The notes under the pieces are model-generated. The model was not told the origin of the DNA. It saw only the letters and a list, made by a program, of their open reading frames with translations, and did no database searches. Source: Hepatocystis sp. ex Piliocolobus tephrosceles (lineage: Eukaryota > Apicomplexa > Aconoidasida > Haemosporida > Plasmodiidae). From it: a stretch of DNA of 17,027 bases. The DNA lies in the NCBI GenBank assembly GCA_902459845.2, contig CABPSV020000404.1, positions 1 through 17,027 of the forward strand. Reading direction: 5' to 3'. The translations under genes and the position numbers were made by a program. This document shows positions 1-10,614 of the stretch, one piece after another. Each line of letters opens with the position of its first letter. Position 1 is the first letter of the stretch.

Positions 1-1560
1 TCTACTGCTTCCTCAGAAACACCTTCCAACATTTCCTCTACTGCTTCCTCAAAAACACCTTCCAACATTTCCTCTTCTGCCTCTTCAACATCTGATTCTG
101 ATACTTCCTCTTCTATTTCCTCAGAAACACCTGATAATACTTCCTCTTCTTCTTCCTTACTAACACCTTCCAATATTTCTTCTACTGCTTCCTCAGACAC
201 ACCTGATAATACTTCCTCTACTGCTTCCTCAGAAACACCTGATAATACTTCCTTTTCTTCTTCTTCACTAACACCTTCCAATATTTCTTCTACTGCTTCC
301 TCAGAAACACCTTCCAACATTTCCTCTTCTACTTCCTCAGCAACACCTTCCAATATTTCCTCTACAGCTTCCTCAAAAACACCTTCCCACATTTCCTCTT
401 CTTCTTCCTCACTAACACCTTCCAATATTTCCTCTATTGCTTCCTCAGAAACACCTTCCAACATTTCCTCTACTGCTTCCTCAGAAACACCTTCCAACAT
501 TTCCTCTTCTGCCTCTTCAACATCTGATTCTGATACTTCCTCTTCTATTTCCTCAGAAACACCTGATAATACATCCTCTTTTTCTTCCTTACTAACACCT
601 TCCAATATTTCTTCTACTGCTTCCTCAGAAACACCTTCCAACATTTCCTCTACTGCTTCCTCAAAAACACCTTCCAACATTTCCTCTTCTGCCTCTTCAA
701 CACCTGATTCTGATACTTCCTCTACTGCTTCCTCAGAAACACCTGATAATACTTCCTCTTCTTCTTCCTCACTAACACCTTCCAATATTTCCTCTTCTAT
801 TTCCTCAGAAACACCTGATAATACTTCCTCTTCTTCTTCCTTACTAACACCTTCCAATATTTCCTCTACTGCTTCTTCACTAACACCTTCCAATATTTCC
901 TCTTCTATTTCCTCAGAAACACCTGATAATACTTCCTCTTCTTCTTCCTTACTAACACCTTCCCACATTTCCTCTTCTTCTTCCTCACTAACACCTTCCA
1001 ATATTTCCTCTACTGCTTCCTCAGAAACACCTTCCAACATTTCCTCTACTGCTTCCTCAGAAACACCTTCCAACATTTCCTCTTCTGCCTCTTCAACATC
1101 TGATTCTGATACTTCCTCTTCTATTTCCTCAGAAACACCTTCCAACATTTCCTCTACTGCTTCCTCAAAAACACCTGCCAACATTTCCTCTTCTGCCTCT
1201 TCAACATCTGATTCTGATACTTCCTCTTCTATTTCCTCAGAAACACCTGCTAATACTTCCTCTTCTTCTTCCTCACTAACACCTTCCAATAATTCCTCTT
1301 CTATTTCCTCAGAAACACCTGATAATACTTCCTCTACTGCTTCTTCACTAACACCTTCCAATATTTCCTCTTCTATTTCCTCAGAAACACCTGATAATAC
1401 TTCCTCTTCTATTTCCTCAGAAACACCTGCTAATACTTCCTCTTCTGCTTCCTCCGCAACACCTTCCAATATTTTCTCTACTGCTTCCTCAGAAACACCT
1501 GATAATATTTCCTCTTCTGCTTCCTCAACAACATCCTCCAATACTTCTTCACCTGCCTCT
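1..1560 (-). repeat. 36-bp / 12-aa Glu-Gly-Val repeat array in the LSA3-like gene
   Basis: Repeats of about 12 residues follow the pattern EE-x-x-EE-[MIV]-L-[ES]-G-V-[SF]; typical modules are EEAVEEMLEGVS and EEIEEEVLSGVS. Some are separated by a SESDVEEAEE module that resembles the neighbouring array, so the two arrays probably share ancestry. The array is already running at position 1, so its true length is unknown. Confidence 0.88.
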
Positions 1561-4500
1561 TCAACATCTGATTCTAACACTTCTTCAACTACATCTTCAA
1601 CATCTGACTCGAATACTTTATCTGCTTCCTCAAAATATGATTTTAATATGTTATCTGCATCTTCAACATCTGATTCTGATACTTTATCTGCTTCTTCCAT
1701 ATCTGATTCTGATACTTTATCTGCCTCTTCAACATCTGATTCTGGTTCTTTATATACTGTTTCCACATCTAATTCTGATACTTTATCTGCCTCTTCAACA
1801 TCTGATTCTGGTTCTTTATATACTGTTTCCACATCTGATTCTGATATTTTATCTGCCTCTTCAACATCTGATTCTGGTTCTTTATATACTGTTTCCACAT
1901 CTAATTCTGATATTTTATCTGCCTCTTCAATATCTGATTCTAACACTTCTTCAACTGCCTTTTCCATAACTGATTCTGATACTTTATCTGCCTCTTCAAC
2001 ATCTGATTCTGGTTCTTTATATACTGTTTCCACATCTAATTCTGATACTTTATCTGCCTCTTCAACATCTGATTCTGGTTCTTTATATACTGTTTCCACA
2101 TCTGATTCTGATATTTTATCTGCCTCTTCAACATCTGATTCTGGTTCTTTATATACTGTTTCCACATCTGATTCTGATATTTTATCTGCCTCTTCAATAT
2201 CTGATTCTGGTTCTTTATATACTGTTTCCACATCTAATTCTGATATTTTATCTGCTTCTTTAACATCTGATTCTGATACTTTATCTGCATTTTCAACATC
2301 TGATTCTAACACTTCTTCAACTGCCTCTTCCATAACTGATTCTGATATTTTATCTGCCTCTTCAACATCTGATTCTGGTTCTTTATATACTGTTTCCACA
2401 TCTGATTCTGATACATTATCTGCTTCTTTAACATCTGATTCTGATACTTTATCTGCATTTTCAACATCTGATTCTAACACTTCTTCAACTGCCTCTTCCA
2501 TAACTGAGTCTGATATTTTATCTGCCTCTTCAACATCTGATTCTGGTTCTTTATATACTGTTTCCACATCTAATTCTGATATTTTATCTGCTTTTTCCAT
2601 ATCTGATTCTGATACTTTATCTGCCTCTTCAACATCTGATTCTGGTTCTTTATATACTGTTTCCACATCTGATTCTGATATTTTATCTGCCTCTTCACCA
2701 TCTGATTCTGGTTCTTTATATACTGTTTCCACATCTAATTCTGATATTTTATCTGCTTCTTTAACATCTGATTCTGATACTTTATCTGCATTTTCAACAT
2801 CTGATTTTAACACTTCTTCAACTGCCTCTTCCATAACTGATTCTGATATTTTATCTGCCTCTTCAACATCTGATTCTGGTTCTTTATATACTGTTTCCAT
2901 ATCTGATTCTGATACTTTATCTGCTTTTTCAACATCTGATTCTGATACTTTATCTTCTTCTTCTTCTTCTTCAACGTCTGCTTCTGGTGTTTCTTTATTT
3001 CTTCTTCTGTTGTTTCTTCTTCTTTTATTTCTTCTTCTTTTATATCTTCTTCTTTTATTTTATCTTCTTTTATTTCATCTGCTTTTGTTTTTTCTTTTAT
3101 TTCTTCTTCTTTTATTTCTTCTGTTGTTTCTTCTTTTATTTCTTCTTTGTTTATTTCTTCTTCTTTTATTTCTTCTTCTTTTATTTCTTTTTCTTTTATT
3201 TCTTCTTCTTTTATTTCTTCTTCTTTTATTTCTTCTTCTTTTATTTCTTCTTCTTTTATTTCTTCTTCTTTTATTTCTTCTTCTTTTATTTCTTCTTTTG
3301 TTTCTTCTTCTTTTGTTTCTTCTTTTGTTTCTTCTTTTGTTTCTTCTGTTGTTTCTTCTTCTTTTATTTCTTCTTCTGTTATTTCTTCTGTTGTTTCTTC
3401 TTTTGTTTCTTCTGTTGTTTCTTCTTCTTTTATTTCTTCTTCTTTTATTTCTTCTGTTGTTTCTTCTTTTATTTCTTCTTCTTTTATTTCTTCTTCTTTT
3501 ATTTCTTCCTCTTTTATTTCTTCTTTTATTTCTTCTGTTGTTTCTTCTGCTTTTGTGTCTTTTTCTTCTTCTTTTATTTCTTCTGTTGTTTCTTCTTTTA
3601 TTTCTTCTTCTTTTATTTCTTCTGTTGTTTTTTCTTTTATTTCTTCTTCTTTTATTTCTTCTGTTGTTTTTTCTTTTATTTTTTCTTCTTTTATTTCTTC
3701 TGTTGTTTCTTTTTCTTTTGTTTCATCTTCTCTCATTTCTTCTTTTATTTTATCTTCTTTTATTTCATCTTTTTTTATTTCTTCCTCTTTTATTTCTTCC
3801 TCTTTTTTGTCTTCTTCTTTTGTGTCTTTTTCTTCTTTTTTTATTTCTTCTGTTGTTTCTTCTTTTTTATCTTCTTCTTTGGTTTCATCTTCTCTCATTT
3901 CTTCTTTTATTTCTTCCTCTTTCATTTTTTCTTTTATTTCTTCCTCTTTCATTTCCTCTTTTATTTCTTCCTCTTTTTTGTCTTCTTTTATTTCTTCCTC
4001 TGTTATATCTTCTTTTTCTTCTTTTTCTTTGACATTTTCCTCATCTTTATTTGTGCTTTCGTCCTGTTCATTTAAGTATGTCTCATCAATATCTTCATCA
4101 TCATCCCCATCTTCACTTTCATACACATCGTCAACTTCTTTATAATTATCACTTTCACCATCTTTATTTTCTGTTGCCGTATGCAATAATTTTGAATTTT
4201 TTCTTGATGTTCTGTGCTTTCTCAAATAGGGTGATTTTTTATATTCCATTCCATCGTTTACATTTCTTTGATCATGTATTCTACGTTTTCTAGAATATTC
4301 AGGGACTGTTATATCTGTTTGTTCATTATCAGTTGATGTTACATATTCTGACATAATCTGTGTTTGTTCAGATTCCTTTTTTAATTCACTATTTGCATCA
4401 CTTTTTTTATCATCATCTTCATGTGTAAAAAAATATTTACCAAAATCGTCAATTGTATCAATATCAGACGGAGAAGAATCTCTCAGCCCTGTTTCAACAT

Positions 4501-4665
4501 TTACATTTTTTAGAAGTGTAAATGGTGTTGTTTCTTTTTCTTCATCATATAGATTAAATGGTTCTGATAGTGATCTTATAAATTTTTTATTGAAAATTGA
4601 ATTACTTCTTTCATTACAAAGCTTCTTGTTGTAAGGGACATACAAAAAAAAAAAAAAAAAAAAAA

Positions 4666-4710
<45 letters not shown>

Positions 4711-5219
4711 CATATATAATAAAAGCAATATATTTTTATAGTGAGAAATAAAATAACACAAACGTACAAAATGAACAATTTATTATTTTTCTTTTTTTTT
4801 TTTTTTTTTTCTCAATAATAGCTGTAGACATATATACAACTGCATAAATTAACACACATACTTGAATTTAACAATACTACATATATATTATATAATAACA
4901 AATTATTTTAAATATATAGGTTACAAGCATGTAATAATCAATACAACTAGAAATAACATAATTATTAAAATACACAAAATTAAATATATTTTTTTATATT
5001 CTATTTTTTGCTTACGTTGTCATTAAAAAAATGAATTAAAATCAAAGCTAATATTGAAAATGTTATTAATTTTGTAAAAAAAAGAAATATATTTATTTCT
5101 TTTTTCTTATGTAATTTTTTGATTGTCTTCATGTTTTTTCTATTGTAAATATGAAATATTAAATTGTGACTAGTTTCATTATGTTTAGATTCATCTAAAC
5201 AACATATTGTTGTAATCAT
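1..5219 (-). CDS. LSA3: Liver stage antigen 3-like exported repeat protein, two exons, partial, one frameshift
   Basis: Exon 1 is 5219-5016 (68 aa, first in-frame ATG after an upstream stop) and exon 2 runs from 4624 past the left edge, so at least about 1,600 residues are visible. Exon 1 ends in a hydrophobic signal-anchor segment (about residues 44-66). After the phase-0 join, exon 2 carries a PEXEL, RSLSE, at residues 85-89. A non-repetitive acidic region follows to about residue 270, with basic patches near residues 180-213, then three arrays of Glu-rich repeats. The short anchor exon, the phase-0 intron after an NDN triplet, the RSLxE motif at this spacing and the Glu-rich repeats match what I remember of P. 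falciparum LSA3, a pre-erythrocytic antigen. The divergent RFC1 neighbour also fits. The repeat sequences themselves are not the ones I remember, so orthology rests on the N-terminus and context. The frame shifts at about 2994-2996; downstream the second frame stays open to position 1. The 3' end is outside the window. Another exported Glu-rich family is possible. Confidence 0.62.
1561..2980 (-). repeat. 33-bp / 11-aa repeat array (66-bp dimer) in the LSA3-like gene
   Basis: Two alternating 11-residue modules, DVEEADKVSES and DVETVYKEPES, make a 66-bp higher-order unit. A third module of the form VMEEAVEEVLES is inserted at intervals. The frame that gives these peptides has codons whose lowest plus-strand coordinate is a multiple of 3, and it is free of stops. 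The other minus frame gives a Gln/Asn/Lys-rich peptide (KYQNQ) that ends at 2807 and is an artefact of reading past the frameshift. Confidence 0.9.
2991..4015 (-). repeat. 15-bp / 5-aa Glu-Lys-Ile array (KEEEI type) in the LSA3-like gene
   Basis: About 1 kb of imperfect tandem units encodes KEEEI, interrupted by EETTEE and ETKEE variants, about 340 residues in all. The peptide is extremely charged and likely helical or disordered. On the plus strand the same DNA reads as TCT/TTT-rich sequence and produces long Phe/Ser-rich open frames that are not genes. The longest nearly perfect stretch is at about 3150-3290, where slippage would be expected. Confidence 0.9.
4562..4576 (-). other. PEXEL export motif (RSLSE) of the LSA3-like protein
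   Basis: The codons read R-S-L-S-E, an exact RxLxE. They lie about 20 residues after the hydrophobic segment of exon 1, the usual spacing for the Plasmodium export element cleaved by plasmepsin V in the ER. The assignment as export signal is by family knowledge; the motif is seen directly. Confidence 0.65.
4625..5015 (-). other. Intron of the LSA3-like gene
   Basis: The donor is GTAAGC directly after codon 68 (AAC). The acceptor is an AAG reached after a 23-base pyrimidine run (plus-strand A-run at 4644-4666) and a (TA)n tract at about 4669-4705. Both ends are phase 0 and the intron is about 391 bases. A second AAG three bases further on (exon 2 from 4621) would drop one lysine and cannot be excluded. 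No Met codon opens the exon 2 frame here, so exon 2 needs the upstream exon. Confidence 0.7.
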
Positions 5220-8200
5220 TTCTCTACTTTTCAAATATACATAACATTAACAAATTTAAAATTAGGACTATTAGATATCCTGAAAATAAAACAAAAATAA
5301 CAAATATCCTTTTAGTATGATTATACCAAAACTTAACCCCATTAAAGTATTTTATTGTCAAAAAAAAAAAAAATTTTAAATAAAGCAATATACAATAAAA
5401 AATTATAAACAAATAAAATAAAAAACAATGAAAAACGGTAAAAAAAATATATATATAGTACAATTTAAAAATTATAATAAATAATCATAAATAATAAAAA
5501 TGTAATCAAAAGTAAGACATAAATAAATAAAACTTGCTTTTTTTAATAACTACTAAGTATGTATATATATATATGTTAACACATACATGTTTATCAATAT
5601 AAAATATAAATGTATTATATAAATATAAAAATAAATTTATACATTACTCACATGTCTGTCTATACATGTATGTATATATCTAAATACGTGTAATTATAAA
5701 TAATAAATATTTGATAAAATAACAATTAACCACAGCATATATCCAATTCAAACATCATTTTACCATTTAATATGTATATATATATATTGATATATACTAC
5801 ATATAATTTTTTTTTTTAAAGAATAATTAAAATAAACACTAAAAAAAAAAAAATAATAAAACTTTACAATATTAATACATACCATAAATATGTATATGTA
5901 TATATATACTCAGCATGATTACACTTTTTTTTTAATTAAAGTTCATAATATAAAATAGTTTAGATATTTTAACTACATAACATCTATATATAAGAATATA
6001 TGTTGATAAATTATTTCAATTCAATTTGCAGTACAACTTTTTTACTTTTCTGCACATTTTTTTTTTTTTATACAAAACTTTAACATTCAATGATATATAT
6101 AACATATATTATGTATATTAGCTACATAAGTATATATTATACTAGTCAAAATGCTAAATAAAAATAAAGCTTATAGATATATAAAATGCTCTATAAATAA
6201 AAATATATATATAAAACTATTAACAATTAGAATAAAAATAAAAAAAATAATAAAAAATAAATATATTAAAATAAAAACATGAAATTATAAAAAAATTAAA
6301 ATAAACCATTAGATTTAGTACAATGACTATGAAAAATGATATATATTACTATCAAAAATTCATATAAAAAAAAAAAAAATATATATAAATATATATTTTA
6401 AATAAGTTTATATAATAATAAATAAATTAAAGAAAAAATTATGTACATGCATATATATATATATATATATTAATAAAAAATAAAATATGAATTCTATGAT
6501 TAATTAAAAAATATGTTGACATAAAGTAATTGATTTTTCTAACTTAACTAAGTAAAAAATTAATAAAATAACAATTCTAATAATATTTTATAAATAATAA
6601 AAAAAATGAACCGCTCTAACACCGTTAATATCTGCCATATATATATTTTTTTTTAATTTATATTTGCAAAAAAAAAAAAATTACTAAAAACCTATTAACA
6701 GTGGGCTTAAAAAAACTAAAAGCCAAACATCAATAGAGAGCATGCTAAATAAAAAAAAAAACATATATTGACATCCGCTCTATTAAATTATTTGTAATAA
6801 GCAAAGATGTTTTATAATCTATTTATTTAATAATATAAACTACAATTGCTTTTTATTATATTATATTATATTATATTATTTTTTTTTTTTTTTTTCTAAA
6901 AAACATGAACGCTATATTTTTAAAATTAAAAAAAAATAGCATATTTATTTTGACTCTTTAATAAAATTTAGCTTGCTTACAAAATATATATATATACTAT
7001 TTTAAGTGGTTTATTTTTATTAAGAGTACGATTTTGTTATATTACAAGACTAATCTAAAATGTTTTTTTTTTAAAATGGCTAGCGCCTTAACAAAATTTA
7101 CTGACAGTGGTGATTATCAATACTGTTACTAGATACATATATAAGTATTATTATACATATATATTAATAATATAACCTTATATTAATAAATTACTTGAAA
7201 TTCAGTTAATAAGAATTTATATATTATATAATAATGAATGCAAACATATTCGATTAGAAGTTCATATAATTAATAAAATTGCATATATAACACTTTTTTA
7301 AAATTTTTTATTTGTTCTATATTTTTCTATGAACTTTTACTATATATATTAAGTCGCATGCATAGTAAAAAAAAAAAAAAAAAAAGTAACAATACAACAT
7401 TTGGTAAGAAGACAAATGCAAAATCCGTAATTTTTTATTTTTGCTGGTTCTTTTTTTTTTGTTTAATTCTATTTTTTTATTCATTATAATAATGCACTAA
7501 CGTAATCTAAAAAAAAATTATATTATTTGTATATAACTACAAAGAATTGCAATATTTAATTGTATGTTTACAAATTTTTGTTCCTATTATTGTTATGTAT
7601 ATATATATATATATATATATAAAGGTTCATTGAGGTTTATCATAAGCCTATTGTTTTAGCTTTTCATTGTTTAAAGTATAACTCTTTTATAACTTTTAAC
7701 ATTTTTAATATACTTTAAATTTATTATTTAATAATACAAAAAAGAACAAAAAAAATTAAAGTAAACCTATATGCTCAATACTTTTTTTTTATATATTTTC
7801 GTATAAGAATTAAAATTATTAATATATACTAATCAAAAGTTAAAATGACACAAATTAACTAGTTTTAATTAATATTTTTAATTATAATGTTTCAATTTAT
7901 ACACGCTAAAAAAAAAAAAATATAAATAAATAATATGTACTTATAGTAAGTACAAAAAAAACTTAGCATCAACATAAATTCATAGATTTAAAATAGCTAT
8001 GATATTTTTCGTTATATTACTATGCTTCATATATATCTACATATTTTGTTTAAACGAGCAAGCATGGTCTAATTTATTATATAAAAAGTATAAATAAAAA
8101 AGCTTTTTTTTTTTTATTTTTATTACAATTCTATATATCTATGATGGATATGTTTCATTTTAACTTTTGATTCATATATATAAACAATCTTGTTAAATTT

Positions 8201-8648
8201 TTTTAAGTTTATTTTATATAAGTATAAACATTCATAGTGAAAATAAAAAAAAAATATAAAATTTTAAGTTGAAAAAAGTAAAAGTTAAAAAAAAAAGGTA
8301 ATAATATGAATATAAATACATATACATTATGTGCAGATATGTATGTACACACATATATGAATAAAAAAAAAATATATATTTTTAGCTTTTTCTTATATTG
8401 CGTATAACTATATTTATTACATTAGTTAGGAAATGTATGTTTTTATATATCTATATATATATATATATATATATATAGATAGATGGATAGATAGATAGAT
8501 AGATATGTATATATATTAATTTTTTATTATAATACAATGTGTTTACAATACTTTGATTATTATAAGTGGAATTCGCATATTTGCTAATTATTTTTTTTAC
8601 ACGCTTTTATTAATTACATGACTGGATTTATAAGTAAATTCAGTTTAC
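5220..8648. other. Intergenic region, no gene supported
   Basis: About 3.4 kb of very AT-rich DNA lies between the start of the LSA3-like gene and the stop of the next minus-strand gene. It should contain the promoter and 5' UTR of the former and the 3' UTR of the latter. It holds many A/T homopolymers and (TA)n tracts, such as 6450-6470 and 7596-7621. A perfect 17-bp palindrome is at 7937-7953, and GC-richer islets are at about 6604-6785 and 7070-7135. The open frame at 5224-5463 (minus) is low-complexity Phe/Ile/Leu/Tyr sequence and I do not call it. No tRNA or rRNA gene was recognised. Confidence 0.7.
8450..8505. repeat. Compound (TA)n-(GATA)n microsatellite
   Basis: A run of alternating TA at about 8450-8477 passes directly into GATA units with one GGAT variant. 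It lies about 150 bases downstream of the stop codon of the exported-protein gene. It is probably a length-variable microsatellite. Confidence 0.85.
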
Positions 8649-9615
8649 TTACGATTTAGATGGTTTTCCACGTTTTTTTTTATTCAACTCACTACGTACT
8701 TTGTGTATCTTATAAAATACATACCATGTAGTTAATAAAGGCATTAAGGCTATTCCGATCATTGCCACTGTACTAAGTACATGTGATTTAAAGTAATATA
8801 TCATTAGTGTAGTAACTGTTGCACATAAAGGTGTAGAAAATATTTTTAATCCATTCAAAAATTTTTTTACGCTATCTAAAAACTGTTTACCACTTTTAAT
8901 TGGTTGATGAATTTCAGTATCTACATATTTAAGCGTTCTTAATATTTCCTTTTCAAGAAGTAAATCAATTTTTTGCACAAATCTTGTTATTTGGGTGAGA
9001 GCATTTTTACTGTTTGTCTCATATATATTTTCAACTTTATGCACAAGCATTTTTTCCATGTTTTCGTATGTTTTAGTTAACTCTGTAAGGTTTTCCATTA
9101 GCGTTCTATTATTTTTTGAAAAATATTTATCCATTTTTTGTATGTCAAAAGATTTTTGTTCTGTTTTGTAAAAATTGTTCTATAAAAAAATTACAAACAA
9201 ACAAACAAATTAATAATTTGTGTTTATTTTATACGTGTATATATATATATAAATGTACAACACACATGTTTATATTAAAAATAAAAAATAATATAATAAT
9301 AAAAATATGAACATATGAACATATGAACATATATACTAGTCATCATTACATATTAATTCAAATCATTTTCATAATTCTTACATTAAACAAATTAAACTGA
9401 AATATGAATAAAAATAAATAAATGAAAATACTATTTTTTATAAAAAATCGAAATAAATTTATTTTTTTTAAATTAAAATTTTTGTTTAAATTTGTATATA
9501 TGTGATTTTTAAATAAATATCCTTTACTACATATATTTGCTTTTTTTTTATATTTATTTTTAATATATTTGGTATTATTTATTTTAAAAACATTTTCAAT
9601 ATTTGTGCTCATCAT
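8649..9615 (-). CDS. Two-exon PEXEL exported protein with two C-terminal membrane segments, family unknown
   Basis: Exon 1 is 9615-9382 (78 aa, ATG with AAAA before it) and exon 2 is 9179-8649 (176 aa plus stop). The joined protein is 254 aa. Exon 1 is Asn/Lys-rich and ends in a hydrophobic signal anchor (about residues 61-76). Exon 2 has a PEXEL, RTLME, at residues 103-107, then a charged, probably helical stretch (about 108-183). Two hydrophobic segments (about 191-208 and 212-233) are separated by only a few residues, and a basic tail KKKRGKPSK ends the protein. I infer that it is exported into the host cell and sits in a membrane as a hairpin, as the 2-TM exported families do. I do not recognise the family. 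It reads in the same direction as the LSA3-like gene, which it precedes. A gene caller without splicing would find only the ATG at 9134 and lose the signal anchor. Confidence 0.75.
9093..9107 (-). other. PEXEL export motif (RTLME)
   Basis: Codons read R-T-L-M-E, an exact RxLxE. It lies about 27 residues beyond the hydrophobic segment of exon 1 and across the splice junction. This is the usual arrangement for Plasmodium exported proteins. Confidence 0.65.
9180..9381 (-). other. Intron of the 2-TM exported protein gene
   Basis: The donor is GTAAGA after an AAT codon and the acceptor is a T-rich tract ending TATAG. Both are phase 0 and the intron is 202 bases. The TAG of the acceptor is also the last in-frame stop before the exon 2 frame, so the exon boundary is well bracketed. 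Confidence 0.75.
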
Positions 9616-10377
9616 TTTTACGTCAGGTTAATTAAAAAAATGCATATAACATATTATAATTCAAGCAGCTTGTATAATGTTAAGTGATTATACTACAATG
9701 CTAGAAATAACAGAAAAACGGAGCAAAATAAAGAGGTAACATTAAAGTAATCAAAATGATTGAATTAATATAAAAATAAATTTAAGCAAAACTAAAAAAA
9801 AAATTTACTTTCCTAAAAAAAAAATTACATATTACAACGTTAACTATAGTTCTTAATGTAATCAACTATCTATTTATTAATATAAATAAAGCTATACTTG
9901 ATTTTAATTACATAATAAAAACATTGCAATATAAAGTCAAATTAGTTTTTCCCATTAAATATAAAATAAAACTTCCATTGTTTTTATTTTTTTTAGTTAA
10001 CTAATAAATAAAAAAAAAAGGAAAGCTAAAATAAATAAAAAAAATTTAATACTAAAAATAAGAAAAAAAAATTAAATGCTAAAAAAAAGAAAAAAACGGA
10101 TTAGAAAATAAAAAAAAAAAAAAAAAAAAAAACAAGAGAAAAAAAATATAGATTAATATATAAAAAGCTATCCTATGGTAGTATAAAAAGATATAATAGA
10201 CTTATATAAAATAACAAATGAGCTAAAATAAAAATTAATTACCCTAAATAAAAAAAAAAAATCAAAAAAAATAATCACCCTTTTTAGTACATACTTTTTC
10301 TAGTTAAAAAAAAAAAAAAAAAAAAATTATTCATTATATAAGAATAGAAGATAGAAAAATCCAAATTTATACTATAA
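9616..10377. other. Intergenic region upstream of the 2-TM exported gene
   Basis: No coding signal was found. The stretch is A-rich on the plus strand, with A-runs near 10110-10132 and 10305-10326, and presumably carries the promoter and 5' UTR of the minus-strand gene. A slightly GC-richer patch lies at about 9700-9740, without a structure I can name. Confidence 0.6.
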
Positions 10378-10569
10378 TTTTTTCATGATGAACGATGTTT
10401 TCAAGTCTCATTAACAATATTAATTACGTTAGTAATACCCTAAATAAAAGCTCACGTTTTGTTATGAGTACACATATAAACATACTTTATTTTATATATT
10501 TTCTACTCCTAATATAGAACAAGTAAATTTCAAAAAATACTTTCTTGTAAGCACAAATATACATACTTA

Positions 10570-10614
<45 letters not shown>

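Noticed and set aside
2036..2233. Minus-strand KYQNQ/WKQYIKN frame
   Set aside because: It is the wrong minus frame of the 33-bp array; the sister frame gives the acidic repeat continuous with the rest of the gene.
1..2980. CRISPR array
   Set aside because: The repeats are contiguous coding modules without unique spacers and lie in a eukaryotic exon.
1648..4032. A 794-codon plus-strand open frame with Ser/Asp/Thr repeats and then a Leu/Phe tract
   Set aside because: It is the antisense of the LSA3-like repeats. Repeat units that are multiples of three keep the opposite strand open, and the second half is a biologically implausible Leu/Phe homopolymer. The minus strand has the exon, PEXEL and acidic unique region.
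2987..4145. Plus-strand Phe/Tyr/Cys-rich and Ser/Phe-rich frames
   Set aside because: They are shadows of the minus-strand KEEEI array and have no start context or domain.
4576..4761. Minus-strand frame starting in the intron (Tyr/Ile-rich, then MSLTTRSF)
   Set aside because: It is translated (TA)n and poly-T of the intron and leaves the PEXEL frame.
5224..5463. Minus-strand hydrophobic 79-codon frame
   Set aside because: Low-complexity Phe/Ile/Leu/Tyr from AT-rich 5' flank; it overlaps the leader of the LSA3-like exon 1 without a splice link.
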